Under the pieces are notes generated by a model. The model saw only the letters and a program-made list of their open reading frames with translations. It was not told the origin of the DNA and did no database searches. Below are positions 1 through 8,803 of a stretch of 64,000 nt of DNA, piece by piece (the stretch's first letter is position 1; every line of letters begins with the position of its first letter). The translations under genes and the position numbers were made by a program. The stretch is from positions 1-64,000 of the forward strand of contig CAWFZA010000040.1 in assembly GCA_963820095.1 (NCBI GenBank). Reading direction: 5' to 3'. The stretch is from Roseiarcus sp963820095 (GTDB taxonomy: Bacteria; Pseudomonadota; Alphaproteobacteria; Rhizobiales; Beijerinckiaceae).

Positions 1-2
1 GC

Positions 3-419
3 CCGGAACTCTGGCGCCTGTTCAACACCCGCATCCGCGAAGGCGAATCGATGCGCGTCTTCCCGCTCTCCAACTGGACCGAGCTGGACGTCTGGGAATA
101 TGTGCAGGCGGAAGACATTCCCGTCGTGCCGCTCTATTTCGCCAAGGAGCGGCCTGTGGTCGAGCGCTCGGGCACGCTGATCATGGTCGACGACGACCGC
201 TTGCCGCTCCTGCCCGGCGAAACGCCGCAGATGCGGAAGGTCCGATTCCGGACGCTCGGCTGCTATCCCCTGAGCGGCGCGATCGAGTTCGGCGCGACGA
301 GTTTCGACGACATCATCGACGAGATGCGCGCCTCCACCACCTCGGAGCGCCAAGGCCGCCTGATCGATACGGACGAAGCGGGCTCGATGGAGAAGAAGAA
401 GCGCGAGGGGTACTTCTGA
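3..419 (+). CDS. cysD: Sulfate adenylyltransferase subunit 2 (CysD), C-terminal part
   Basis: The last 138 codons of CysD, the PAPS-reductase-like catalytic subunit of ATP sulfurylase, which with CysN makes adenylylsulfate from sulfate and ATP in the cytoplasm. The frame is open from base 3. It carries the family landmarks ELWRLFNTRI and, about 17 codons later, RVFPLSNWTELDVWEY, followed by the conserved FRTLGCYPLSGA and a C-terminus ending KREGYF, as in full-length CysD. The 5' part lies outside the window. The stop TGA at 417-419 overlaps an ATG at 419-421 that is not the cysN start as the sequence stands, because a repeat block follows. Its partner cysNC is downstream on the same strand, so the pair should be one transcript. 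Confidence 0.95.
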   Translation, partial: PELWRLFNTRIREGESMRVFPLSNWTELDVWEYVQAEDIPVVPLYFAKERPVVERSGTLIMVDDDRLPLLPGETPQMRKVRFRTLGCYPLSGAIEFGATSFDDIIDEMRASTTSERQGRLIDTDEAGSMEKKKREGYF

Positions 420-434
420 TGAACGCCCCATCAC

Positions 435-612
435 CTCAAGGACGCCATCCCGTCCCTCTCCCGGGGGAAGGTGTCACGCCGCAGGCGTGACGGATGAGGG
501 TCTTCGCCGATTAGCAGAAATCGTAGGCACGTATCTCCGTTTACGTCGTCTTGCGACCCCCTCATCCGGCCGCCCTTCGGGCGTCCACCTTCTCCCCGGG
601 GAGAAGGGGGCA
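435..612. repeat. Interspersed palindromic repeat block between cysD and cysN
   Basis: A non-coding block made of nested inverted repeats, including GTCACGCC-GCA-GGCGTGAC at about 473-491, CCGCCCTTCGGGCG near 571-584 and CTTCTCCCC-GGGGAGAAGG near 590-608. The outer segments are inverted relative to each other: ccctctcccgggggaaggtg near 454 matches the complement of caccttctccccggggag near 586. Blocks with CCCTCATCCGGCC and CTTCTCCCC modules are common between genes in Hyphomicrobiales (general knowledge). It separates two genes that normally overlap or abut, and could form strong RNA hairpins between cysD and cysNC. Confidence 0.7.
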
Positions 613-637
613 ACGCGGCCGCCCAATGGAAACGCGC

Positions 638-2509
638 ATGAACGCGCCGCTTCGCGTTTCCGCGCTCCCCACCTTGCGCGTCCTGACCTGCGGCTCGGTC
701 GACGACGGCAAGTCGACGCTGATCGGCCGGCTTCTGTACGAGAAGAAGCTCATCTTCGACGACCAGCTTTCCGCGCTCGAGAAGGATTCGAAAAAGTTCG
801 GCACGACGGAGGACGCAATCGACTTCGCGCTGCTGGTCGACGGACTCGAGGCCGAGCGCGAGCAGGGCATCACCATCGACGTCGCCTATCGCTATTTCGC
901 CACCGAAAGGCGCTCTTTCATCGTCGCCGACACGCCGGGCCACGAGCAATACACCCGCAACATGGCGACGGGCGCCTCGAACGCCGATGTCGCCATCGTG
1001 CTCGTCGACGCGCGCAAGGGGCTGCTCACCCAGACCCACCGCCATACGATCATCGTTTCGCTGCTTGGCGTGCGGCACGTCGTGCTTGCGGTCAACAAGA
1101 TCGACCTCGTCGGCTATGACGAGCGCGTCTACCGCGACATCGTCATCGCCTATCGTAAATTCGCCGAACCGCTTGGTTTTCGCTCGCTCTTCGCTGTCCC
1201 GGTCTCGGCGCGCTTCGGCGACAACGTCTCGTCGGCGAGCCCGAAGACGCCGTGGCATCAGGGCGGCCATCTCCTGGAGAAGCTTGAGACCATCGAGGTC
1301 GAGGAGGACCGCCGCAGCGCCCCCTTTCGTCTGCCGGTGCAATGGATCAACCGGCCCCATCTCGATTTCCGCGGCTTCGCCGGAACGATTTCGAGCGGCC
1401 GCGTCAAGCGCGGCGAGCCGATCGTCGTCGCCGGATCGGGCAAGCCGACGACCGTCAAGTCCATCCTGGTCGCCGACCAGGAGACCGATAGCGCCGAAGC
1501 GGGCGACGCGGTGACCCTGACGCTCGCGGAAGAACTCGATATCGCGCGGGGCGACGTGCTTGCGCATCCGGCGAGCAGGCCAGAGGTCGCCGACCAGTTC
1601 ACCGCGCATCTCATTTGGATGAGCGCCGACGCCATGCTGCCCGGCCGCTCGTACCTGATGAAGATCGGCGCCCGCACCGTCCCGGCGCAGGTCACCGAGC
1701 TTAAGCACCGCATCGATGTGAACAACTACGACAAGCTCGCCGCCAAGAGCCTCGAGCTCAATGAAGTTGGCTTCTGCAACCTCGCGACGACGGCGCCGAT
1801 CGCCTACGATTCCTACGCCGACAATCACGACACGGGCGGCTTCATCCTGATCGATCGCCAAACCAACGCGACGGCGGCGGCGGGCATGATCGCCCACGGG
1901 CTCAGGCGCGCGACCAATGTGCATCGGCATGGGGCGACGGTGGGACGGGAGGCGCATGCAAGCCTTAAGCACCAGAAGCCGGCGATCCTGTGGTTCACCG
2001 GGCTCTCGGGGGCGGGGAAGTCGACGATCGCCAACATGGTCGAGGCCAGGCTTCACGCGCGCGGCGTGCATACGACGCTGCTCGACGGCGACAATGTCCG
2101 TCACGGCCTCAACAAGGACTTGGGCTTCACCGCCGCGGACCGGGTCGAGAACATCAGGCGCGTGGGCGAGGTGGCGAGGCTGATGACCGATGCGGGGCTC
2201 ATCGTGCTTTGCTCGTTCATTTCCCCCTTCCGGGCCGAACGGCGCCTGGTCCGCGACACCGCGGCCGAGGGGGAGTTCATCGAGATCTTCGTCGATGCGC
2301 CGCTCTCAACCGCGATCGCCCGCGATCCCAAGGGCCTCTACAAGCGCGCGCTGGCGGGCGAGATCAAGAACTTCACCGGCGTCGACCAGCCCTATGAAGC
2401 GCCCGAAGCGCCGGAGCTGGTGCTCGACACCGCGCAGGATTCGCCCGAGCATTCGGCCGATCGCGTCGTCAAGGCGCTTGAACAGCGCGGCCATATCGTG
2501 GCGTTATAG
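638..2509 (+). CDS. cysN: Bifunctional sulfate adenylyltransferase subunit 1 / adenylylsulfate kinase (CysN-CysC fusion)
   Basis: A 623-residue fusion. The N-terminal part is the CysN GTPase that drives ATP sulfurylase: P-loop GSVDDGKS at residues 19-26, DTPGHEQYT near 98 and NKID near 153. The C-terminal part, from about residue 445, is APS kinase (CysC), which phosphorylates adenylylsulfate to PAPS: a second P-loop GLSGAGKS at about 455-462, DGDNVRHGLN and FISPFRAER. I chose ATG 638 because the GTPase homology begins just after it; ATG 626 is an in-frame alternative and the longer frame from 551 reads through the repeat. The nucleotides at 638 (ATGAACGC) repeat those at 419 next to the cysD stop. 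Fusion and family length are normal for alphaproteobacteria. Confidence 0.95.
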   Translation: MNAPLRVSALPTLRVLTCGSVDDGKSTLIGRLLYEKKLIFDDQLSALEKDSKKFGTTEDAIDFALLVDGLEAEREQGITIDVAYRYFATERRSFIVADTPGHEQYTRNMATGASNADVAIVLVDARKGLLTQTHRHTIIVSLLGVRHVVLAVNKIDLVGYDERVYRDIVIAYRKFAEPLGFRSLFAVPVSARFGDNVSSASPKTPWHQGGHLLEKLETIEVEEDRRSAPFRLPVQWINRPHLDFRGFAGTISSGRVKRGEPIVVAGSGKPTTVKSILVADQETDSAEAGDAVTLTLAEELDIARGDVLAHPASRPEVADQFTAHLIWMSADAMLPGRSYLMKIGARTVPAQVTELKHRIDVNNYDKLAAKSLELNEVGFCNLATTAPIAYDSYADNHDTGGFILIDRQTNATAAAGMIAHGLRRATNVHRHGATVGREAHASLKHQKPAILWFTGLSGAGKSTIANMVEARLHARGVHTTLLDGDNVRHGLNKDLGFTAADRVENIRRVGEVARLMTDAGLIVLCSFISPFRAERRLVRDTAAEGEFIEIFVDAPLSTAIARDPKGLYKRALAGEIKNFTGVDQPYEAPEAPELVLDTAQDSPEHSADRVVKALEQRGHIVAL

Positions 2510-2553
2510 AGCGGGGGCGCGCGCCCGTCGCGCCCGATCATCCTGGCGCCGCC

Positions 2554-3177
2554 ATGCTCACGTTCTATTACGCCACCAACACCTGCGCGCTCGCCTCGCA
2601 TATCGCGCTCGAGGAAGCGGGCGCGACCTATGAAACGCGATGGATCGATTTCGGCGCCGCCGAGCAGACGAAGCCCGGCTATCTCGAGATCAATCCGAAG
2701 GGCCGGGTGCCGTCGCTTGTGACCGAGCGCGGCGTGCTGACCGAAACGCCCGCCATTCTCGCCTATATCGCGCAGACCCATCCGCAGGCTCAGCTCGCGC
2801 CGCTCGACGATCCCTTCGCCTTCGCCGAGCTGCAATCGTTCCTGAGCTACCTCTGTTCGACGGTGCATGTGGCGCACGCCCACCGCGCCCGCGGCTATCG
2901 CTGGGCGGACGACCCCGCGGCGCAGGAGGCGATGAAGAAGAAGGTTCCGCAATCGGTTGGCGCCTGCTTCGACCTGATCGAACGCAAGATGTTCAAAGGC
3001 CCCTGGGCGATGGGCGAGGCTTACACGGTCGCCGACCCCTATCTCTTCACCATCGCGCGCTGGATGGAGGCCGACAGCGTCGATCCCGCCGCTTATCCCC
3101 GCGTGCTCGACCACCGCGACCGGATGGCCGAGCGGCCGGCCGTTCAGCGCGTGCTCAAGGCCGAGGGGTTGGCGTAG
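2554..3177 (+). CDS. Glutathione S-transferase family protein
   Basis: A 207-residue cytosolic GST-fold protein. The N-terminal thioredoxin-like domain is seen in FYYATNTCALASHIALEEAG (residues 4-23) and in NPKGRVPSLV followed by LTETPAILAYIA, the cis-Pro and gamma-glutamyl-binding segment. An all-alpha C-terminal domain follows and ends with the typical RPAVQRVLKAEG. Start ATG 2554 fits the family N-terminus. It lies 44 bases after cysNC on the same strand, so co-transcription is possible, but no substrate can be inferred. The YYATNTCALA motif is like the beta-class bacterial enzymes; the family call is firm and the reaction is not. Confidence 0.88.
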   Translation: MLTFYYATNTCALASHIALEEAGATYETRWIDFGAAEQTKPGYLEINPKGRVPSLVTERGVLTETPAILAYIAQTHPQAQLAPLDDPFAFAELQSFLSYLCSTVHVAHAHRARGYRWADDPAAQEAMKKKVPQSVGACFDLIERKMFKGPWAMGEAYTVADPYLFTIARWMEADSVDPAAYPRVLDHRDRMAERPAVQRVLKAEGLA

Positions 3178-3343
3178 AGCAGGTCGCCGGGCTGTCGCGA
3201 ATAGCCGAGGGGCGACCGCCCACGCCCGCGCGATCGCTTGCATGGTCTGCGAGCCTGTTGCAGGTTGAGATCCAGCGTTGCGTTTGTCCCGCCCAAGTCG
3301 CGCAAGCGTCCTGGACAAATCAAACCGGGAGGAACTGTGTGCC

Positions 3344-5246
3344 ATGTCAGACGAACATGACGACAAGGACCACGAGCATGACAAACATCACGCCAAGGAA
3401 CTTAACGATCTTGTCCGGACGCTGATCGAGGCACAAGTCGCCGGGAATGAACTGCTCGCCGGGCTTAACCGCAAGATCGCCACGACGATCTGCATTCTCG
3501 AACACATTTCCAAGAACACTTGCGAAACGCTCAACAAACTGCACGAGCTCGCCGAGTGCAAGGAAACGGGGGTCTGCGAACCGTGCCGTCCCGCCGAGGT
3601 CTGCTGCGCTAAGCCGCCTGTGCCGCCGCCGGAGAAGCCCGAAGAGCCCTGCAGACCGGAGAAGCCTGAAAGGCCCTGCAAGTATGAGCCTTGCAAGCCA
3701 AGTGAAGACGGCGGCGGATCGGACGTCTCGCGTCCGGGCGCCGCGCCGCCGCAACGCGTTTTCGGCGCGCCTTACCCGCCTGTCGTCAGGCCCGACAACC
3801 CCCCGAATTCGAGCGAACGGCTTCCGGGCGCCGAGAATACCACGAGGCCCGTTTCGCGGATTTTTGACGCAAGGCGCGGTCCACGCGCCGCTGAATTTCT
3901 CGTCCGGAGGCGGCGGCGCAGGGGGCGACGACCCGGTCGTGTTCGGCGTCTATACCAACTCCGGCAGCGTCGCGTCTCCACAATCGACAGCGGCCGCTGA
4001 CATCAGCGGCGCCCAGAGCGGCAATATCGTGCTCGCCACCGGGAACTGGTACATCCTCTATTCCTTCGACGGAGGCAGCACGTTCACGACCCTCGACCCG
4101 ACGACGGTCTTCGACAACACGGCCGACGGCGGCTTCTGCTGCGACCAGATCGTGCAGTATGTTCCGAGCATCGACCGCTTCATCTGGCTGATGCAGTTCA
4201 ACCCTGGCGCCGACGGCAAGAACCGCTTTCGCATCGCCGCGGCGAGTCCTGAGAGCGTGCACAGCAGCAAATGCACGTCCTGGACCTACTGGGACCTGAC
4301 CTCCGACGCCCTGGGCATCGTCACGACCGCGGCCGACGCCAAGGCCAAGATCCACAATCTGGACTACCCCAACATGTCCGTTGGGACGAACTTCCTTTAT
4401 ATCAGCGGCGACAACTGGTCCGCCGGGCGCATCGTCGTGCGCGTCTCTCTCTCCGACATCTCTGCCGGGGGCACGATCAATTACCGATACACTGACTGGT
4501 CGAACGGGGGCGTCGCCTACGGCAGTCACGTTACGCAAAACACTGGCGACGAGGCCTATTGGGCCGGCAACAAGAACAACAGCACTTTGACGGTCTTCAA
4601 CTGGAACGAGAACTCGACGTCCTACTCATGGCGGGATGTCGGCGTGAACAACTGGCCGAACGGAACGCTGAGTTCGACCGGCGCCAGCGGCGCGGACTGG
4701 CTGACCAAGGCGTCGAGCTTCCCGAACGCCGGCGTCATCGGGGCCACCCGGCGCAACAACGAAGTCTGGTTCGCCTGGATGGCCAGTTCCGGAACCGGCG
4801 CATCGGGAGGCTTCAACTTCCCCAACGCCAACGTCCAGGTCGTCAAGATCGATCCGACCAACAATTACAGCCGCATCGACCAGTTTCCGATCTGGAACAA
4901 CGACTACGCCTTCGCCTATCCCGCGCTGGCGACCAACGGCCAGGGCGAGGTCGGCATCGCGCTCGCCTGGGGCGGCAAGACTTTCGACGCCAATAGCGCC
5001 GTCGGCATTCTCGGCGACTTCGTCGTCTGGTATCCGGAGGCCAGCACTTTCTCGACGACGCGCTGGGGCGACTACGTCACCGCACACCAGGCGAGCCCGC
5101 AGACCAATCTCTTCGCCGGCTTCGCCTACGCCATCATCAAGGACGCGACCAAGACGGCGGGTTATTATTTCGACCCATACTATCTCTTGTTCGGCCGAAA
5201 CTCGATCATCAACCCCGGCGGCGGCGCCAATCCCCGCATAGGCTAA
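3344..5246 (+). CDS. Cys/Pro-linker protein with beta-propeller-like C-terminal region (one frameshift as given)
   Basis: Two frames join into one protein of about 633 residues. The first, from ATG 3344 (GGGAGG upstream), starts His/Asp/Glu/Lys-rich (HDDKDHEHDKHH), continues as a predicted helix with ICILEHISKNTCETL, then a Cys-, Pro- and Glu-rich linker (CRPAEVCCAKPPVPPPEK and more, at least eight Cys). The second frame, from about 3866, has aromatic and Gly/Asn/Ser-rich segments such as YILYSFDGGSTF and FIWLMQFNPGADGKNRF, resembling BNR/sialidase-type propeller blades. No signal peptide is seen at the chosen start. The frames meet at a run of five T (3861-3865); removing one T gives one continuous frame (IL-TQGAVHAPLNF). 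No known function; exposed on the cell surface is only a guess. Confidence 0.65.
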
Positions 5247-5323
5247 GCAGGCCAAGCGACCGATCTGCGGCCGGCTCCGGGCGGCGCTGTCACGGCCGGA
5301 CGTCGATCGATCAGCGAGGCTGG

Positions 5324-5572
5324 TCAGCGGCGGGTGGTCATGGCCCCGGTCGGATGTTGCCGGCGCCATTCCATCCTCGCCGCGATGATCGACGCAATCG
5401 CAAGCACGCCGCTTATCGCCACAATCGCCCATTCGAACTGGCCGCTCCCCTCATCAGGGTCGGCGCCAAAGACCAGCTCGATCCAGTCCGGCCAGACCAT
5501 CGTTACGACAAAGATCGCAGCAAAAACGACGGCAAGGACAGTCTCCAGGGCCAAGCGCGTTTTCGGCTGCAT
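5324..5572 (-). CDS. Small two-helix membrane protein, function unknown
   Basis: An 82-residue protein with two hydrophobic helices (residues about 7-25, LALETVLAVVFAAIFVVTMV, and about 44-64, WAIVAISGVLAIASIIAAR) separated by an acidic loop rich in Asp and Glu. It ends with a basic tail, so both ends probably face the cytoplasm. The ATG at 5572 is preceded by AAGGATGG at normal distance; an upstream in-frame ATG at 5584 has no spacing to that site. It is convergent with the preceding gene and upstream of nothing obvious. I do not recognise a named family. Confidence 0.65.
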   Translation of the reverse strand: MQPKTRLALETVLAVVFAAIFVVTMVWPDWIELVFGADPDEGSGQFEWAIVAISGVLAIASIIAARMEWRRQHPTGAMTTRR

Positions 5573-5780
5573 CGACGCCCCCATCCTTCAGGCGCATTGC
5601 ACGTCGCGCCAAGCCTCGGGCTATCTCACGACAATAGGCGTGGGCTTTACCGCCTGTCAAACACTAGAAAACCAACCGAAATGGAGCGACGAGGGCGCAG
5701 CGATCGAGCGACTGAATTCGTCTTACGGCTTCCCGCCTGACCAGCCGCCATCCCGCGCAAACAGCCGCCGCCTTTCGCCC

Positions 5781-7278
5781 TCAGGCGATCTTCACATATT
5801 CGAAATCGCCTGGCTGGCTGTTGACGCCGACGCGGGGCGGGGCGATCCAGCTCGCATATTTGCCGGGCTCGTGGCACGGCCTCATCAGCGACGACGATGA
5901 ACTGCATGTCGGCCTCGTTCGGCAGCCAGTCGCCGCTCTTGGCGTTCCACTGATCCTCGGTGAGGACTTCGCCGGCCGGGCTGATGCGCTTTCCCCCGAA
6001 CTCGCCGATCCTCCGGTTGAAGCCCTTGTGCGGCTGGGTGAACTTGAAGTCGATTCCGGCCTTCTCGATCGATTTGTTCCAGCGGTCGATCCCGCCCTGG
6101 CAATCGACGATGAAATCATCGAGCAGCCGGGCGTTAAGCGCGCGCAACGCCGGCGCGTTCTCGACGATCAGCTTGCCGTCGACGACGCGGGAGACGGGAT
6201 AGGTCGCGTCCTTGAGCTCGTGATCGTCGCCCTTGAGGTTGGCTTCGTTGAAGCGTCCCTTGACGCCAGACCCGAAAGCTTCCGCTGCGTTGCTCGAGAT
6301 TTCGCTGCCGAACAGGTCGCGGGTCACCGAGGCGTGGAAATTGGCCTTGCGCTGCAGAAGCGGCAGGTCGACGACGCCGAGCTTGCGCACCGCTTCCACG
6401 TCGTGCGGATCCTTGATGCCGGCTTTGACCATCGCCGCGCAGGTCGCCTCGATCGTGCGTTGCACGCCCGTTTCGCCGACGAACATGTGGTGGGCTTCTT
6501 CGGTCAGCATGAAGCGGCAAGTGCGCGACAGCGGATCGAAGCCGCTCTCCGCCAGCGCCGCGAGCTGCATCTTGCCGTCGCGGTCGGTGAAGAAGGTGAA
6601 CATGAAGAACGACAGCCAGTCCGGCGTGTTCTCGTTGAAGGCGCCGAGGATGCGCGGGTTGTCCATCTGCCCGCTCTGGCGCTCGAGCAAAGCCTGCGCT
6701 TCCTCGCGGCCGTCCTTGCCGAAATATTTGACCAGCAGATAGACCATCGCCCAGAGATGCCGGCCCTCCTCGACATTGACCTGGAAGAGGTTGCGCATGT
6801 CGTAGAGGCTCGGCGCCGTCGCGCCCAGGAAGCGTTGCTGCTCGACCGAAGCGGGCTCGGTATCGCCCTGCACGACGATGAGCCGGCGCAAAAGCGCGCG
6901 GTGCTCGCCGGGAACCTCCTGCCACGCCGGCTCGCCCCTATGACGGCCGAACGGAATCGTGCGGCCCTCGACCTTGGGCGCGAGCAGAATGCCCCAGCGA
7001 TAGGCCGGCATCTTCACGTAAGCGAACTTCGCCCAGCCGGCCGGATCGACGCCGACGGCGGTGCGCAAATAGACTTCGGACTGCTGGTAGCCGACCGGCC
7101 CCATGCCGCTCCACCAGTCGAGATATTTCGGCCGCCAGCCTTCGAGCGCGCGCTGAAGCTGCTTGTCGGAGCCGAGCGCGACATTGTTGGGAATGACCTC
7201 GTCGTAAGAGATCTCGACGAAACGGTCGGCGGAGATGGCGCCGGCGGCGTCGCTAACAATGTCTTCGGCGCTCATCAT
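5781..7278 (-). CDS. boxB: Benzoyl-CoA 2,3-epoxidase, oxygenase subunit BoxB (frameshift near the 3' end)
   Basis: BoxB is the di-iron oxygenase that, with reductase BoxA, converts benzoyl-CoA to its 2,3-epoxide. The sequence has the ferritin-like iron ligands: EEGRH at about 170-174 and EEAHH at about 260-264, plus the Box-specific MPAYRWGILLAPK and YQQSEVYLRTAVG. The main frame runs to about 5890, after which the expected family C-terminus (CHEPGKYASWIAPPRVG ending FEYVKIA) continues in another frame to the stop at 5781. One extra base near 5886-5893 explains this. Start: ATG 7278, with ATG 7275 adjacent, both behind GGAG. It follows boxA by 11 bases, so the two are surely co-transcribed. 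Confidence 0.93.
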
Positions 7279-7289
7279 GTTTCTCCGGT

Positions 7290-8564
7290 TCAGTAGGTTT
7301 CCAGGTGCAGCCGGCCGTGCTGCTTGAGCGACGGCCCGACCGTTTCCCAATCGAGGCCGGCCTGAACCGCGATGTCGCGCAGCGCGAGCACCACGCCTTC
7401 CTCCATCGCCTTGAGGCCGCAGACGTAGAAATAGGCATGCGGATCGGCGATCAGCGGCGCAAGGTCGGCGGCGCGCTCGCGCATCACGTCCTGCACGTAA
7501 CGCTTGGGCTGGCCGGGCGTCCGGCTGAAGGCGAAGTTGATGTCGATGAAGTCCTTCGGCAGATTCCCGAGCGGCCCGAAATACGGCAGCTCTTCTTTGG
7601 TGCGAGCGCCGAAGAACAGCATGAGCTTGCCGCCCTCGAACTTGCCCGATTTGCGCAGGCGCCGCCGCCACTCGGTCATGGCGCGCATCGGCGCGCTGCC
7701 GGTGCCGGTGCAGATCATCACGATCGCGCTTCTCGGATGGTTCGGCATGAGGAAACTCACGCCGAACGGTCCGGTCACCTCGACCTGGTCGCCAACGTTG
7801 AGATCGCAGAGATAGTTGCTGACGGTTCCGCGCACCGAGCGGCCCTGGTGATCCTCGAGCACGCGTTTCACGGTGAGCGACACGTTGTTGTAGCCGGGCC
7901 GCTCGCCATTGCGCGGGCTCGCGACCGAATATTGCCGCGGATGGCGCCCTCTGCCGTTCTCGTCTTCGCCAGGAGGGATGATCCCGATCGATTGGCCTTC
8001 AAGCACCGGAAACGGCGTCGCGCCGAAGTCGAGCACGATGTGATGCGTGTCGTAGTCCCTGCCGACTTCCGTCACCCGCACATTGCCGACGACGGTCGCC
8101 GTGACCGATCGCGCCGCGGCTTTGGGGCCATAGAGGTTGGCGTAGGGACTGGCGGCCGACCAGGGCGGGATCACGGCTGCGTAGGCGCCGATGTCGAACG
8201 CCGCTTCCTCGCCTGTTCCGCTTGGCGCGGATTGGGGCGCCTCGGTCGGAGCCGCCCGGGAAGCGTCCGCCGCGCCAAGTTCTTGCGCGCTCAGTTCCGC
8301 CGGCAGAGCCTCCCACTCGAACTGCGCCGCGACGCTATAGGCTCGCGCGCGCGGCATTGCGCGCCAATTGTCAATGCTGCCCGTCGGGCAGGGCGGAACG
8401 CAGGCCATGCAGAGGTTGCAGATGTTCGCGTCGACCACATAGTTGCGCGCGTCATGGGTGATTGCGCCCACGGGACATGTCGACTCGCAGGTGTTGCAGC
8501 GGATGCAGATTTCGGGGTCGATCAGGTGCTGCCGGATGACCTCGGCTGCGGGCGCCTGCGTCAC
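7290..8564 (-). CDS. boxA: Benzoyl-CoA 2,3-epoxidase, reductase subunit BoxA
   Basis: A 424-residue iron-sulfur flavoprotein that passes NADPH electrons to BoxB. Two 4Fe-4S motifs are visible: Cys20, 23, 26 and 30 (CIRCNTCESTC) and Cys49, 52, 55 and 59 (CNLCMACVPPC). A short Ala-rich spacer (about 95-130) precedes a ferredoxin-NADP reductase module with the FAD-binding RQYSVAS, the NADP-binding GTGSAPMRA and a C-terminus ending GRLHLETY. Length and domain order match known BoxA. It lies between boxC and boxB on the same strand; the 240-base gap upstream holds repeats, so it may have its own mRNA 5' end or be read through from boxC. Confidence 0.95.
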   Translation of the reverse strand: MTQAPAAEVIRQHLIDPEICIRCNTCESTCPVGAITHDARNYVVDANICNLCMACVPPCPTGSIDNWRAMPRARAYSVAAQFEWEALPAELSAQELGAADASRAAPTEAPQSAPSGTGEEAAFDIGAYAAVIPPWSAASPYANLYGPKAAARSVTATVVGNVRVTEVGRDYDTHHIVLDFGATPFPVLEGQSIGIIPPGEDENGRGRHPRQYSVASPRNGERPGYNNVSLTVKRVLEDHQGRSVRGTVSNYLCDLNVGDQVEVTGPFGVSFLMPNHPRSAIVMICTGTGSAPMRAMTEWRRRLRKSGKFEGGKLMLFFGARTKEELPYFGPLGNLPKDFIDINFAFSRTPGQPKRYVQDVMRERAADLAPLIADPHAYFYVCGLKAMEEGVVLALRDIAVQAGLDWETVGPSLKQHGRLHLETY

Positions 8565-8589
8565 TGGGGGACCCCCGTGGCGAAGCGAA

Positions 8590-8760
8590 ACAGCGGCCTC
8601 ATCCTGAGGAGCCCGCGTAGCGGGCGTCTCGAAGGATGATCCAGCCGGCGCCGGCGTTCGTGCGTTCTGGAGCGCCCTTCGAGACGCGATGCCGCAGGGC
8701 GATCGGAAGAACGCCCGTCTCTCGTCGGGCTATCGCATCGCTCCTCAGGACGAGGCCGGT
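8590..8760. repeat. Interspersed inverted repeat between boxC and boxA
   Basis: The stretch CATCCTGAGGAGCCCGCG at about 8599, with hairpin CCCGCGTAGCGGG and then GTCTCGAAGGATGA, is answered in inverted orientation by CCTTCGAGACGC near 8678 and GCTCCTCAGGACGAGG near 8740. A second copy of the same family (CTGAGGAGC ... GTCTCGAAGGATGA) lies at about 32230-32272. It is non-coding and sits between boxC and boxA, where it could influence read-through. Confidence 0.65.
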
Positions 8761-8803
8761 GGATGGCGCGAGGCTCCATGCGTGGACAAGAGCGACCCAT
8801 CGC

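Noticed and set aside
431..2104. Long open frame of about 557 codons on the minus strand across cysNC
   Set aside because: It is an antisense shadow of cysNC; high-GC genes leave the complementary frame open. It has Arg-rich, low-information sequence and no family match.
5821..7296. Long plus-strand frame opposite boxB
   Set aside because: Shadow of boxB; composition is typical of the reverse strand and there is no ribosome site.
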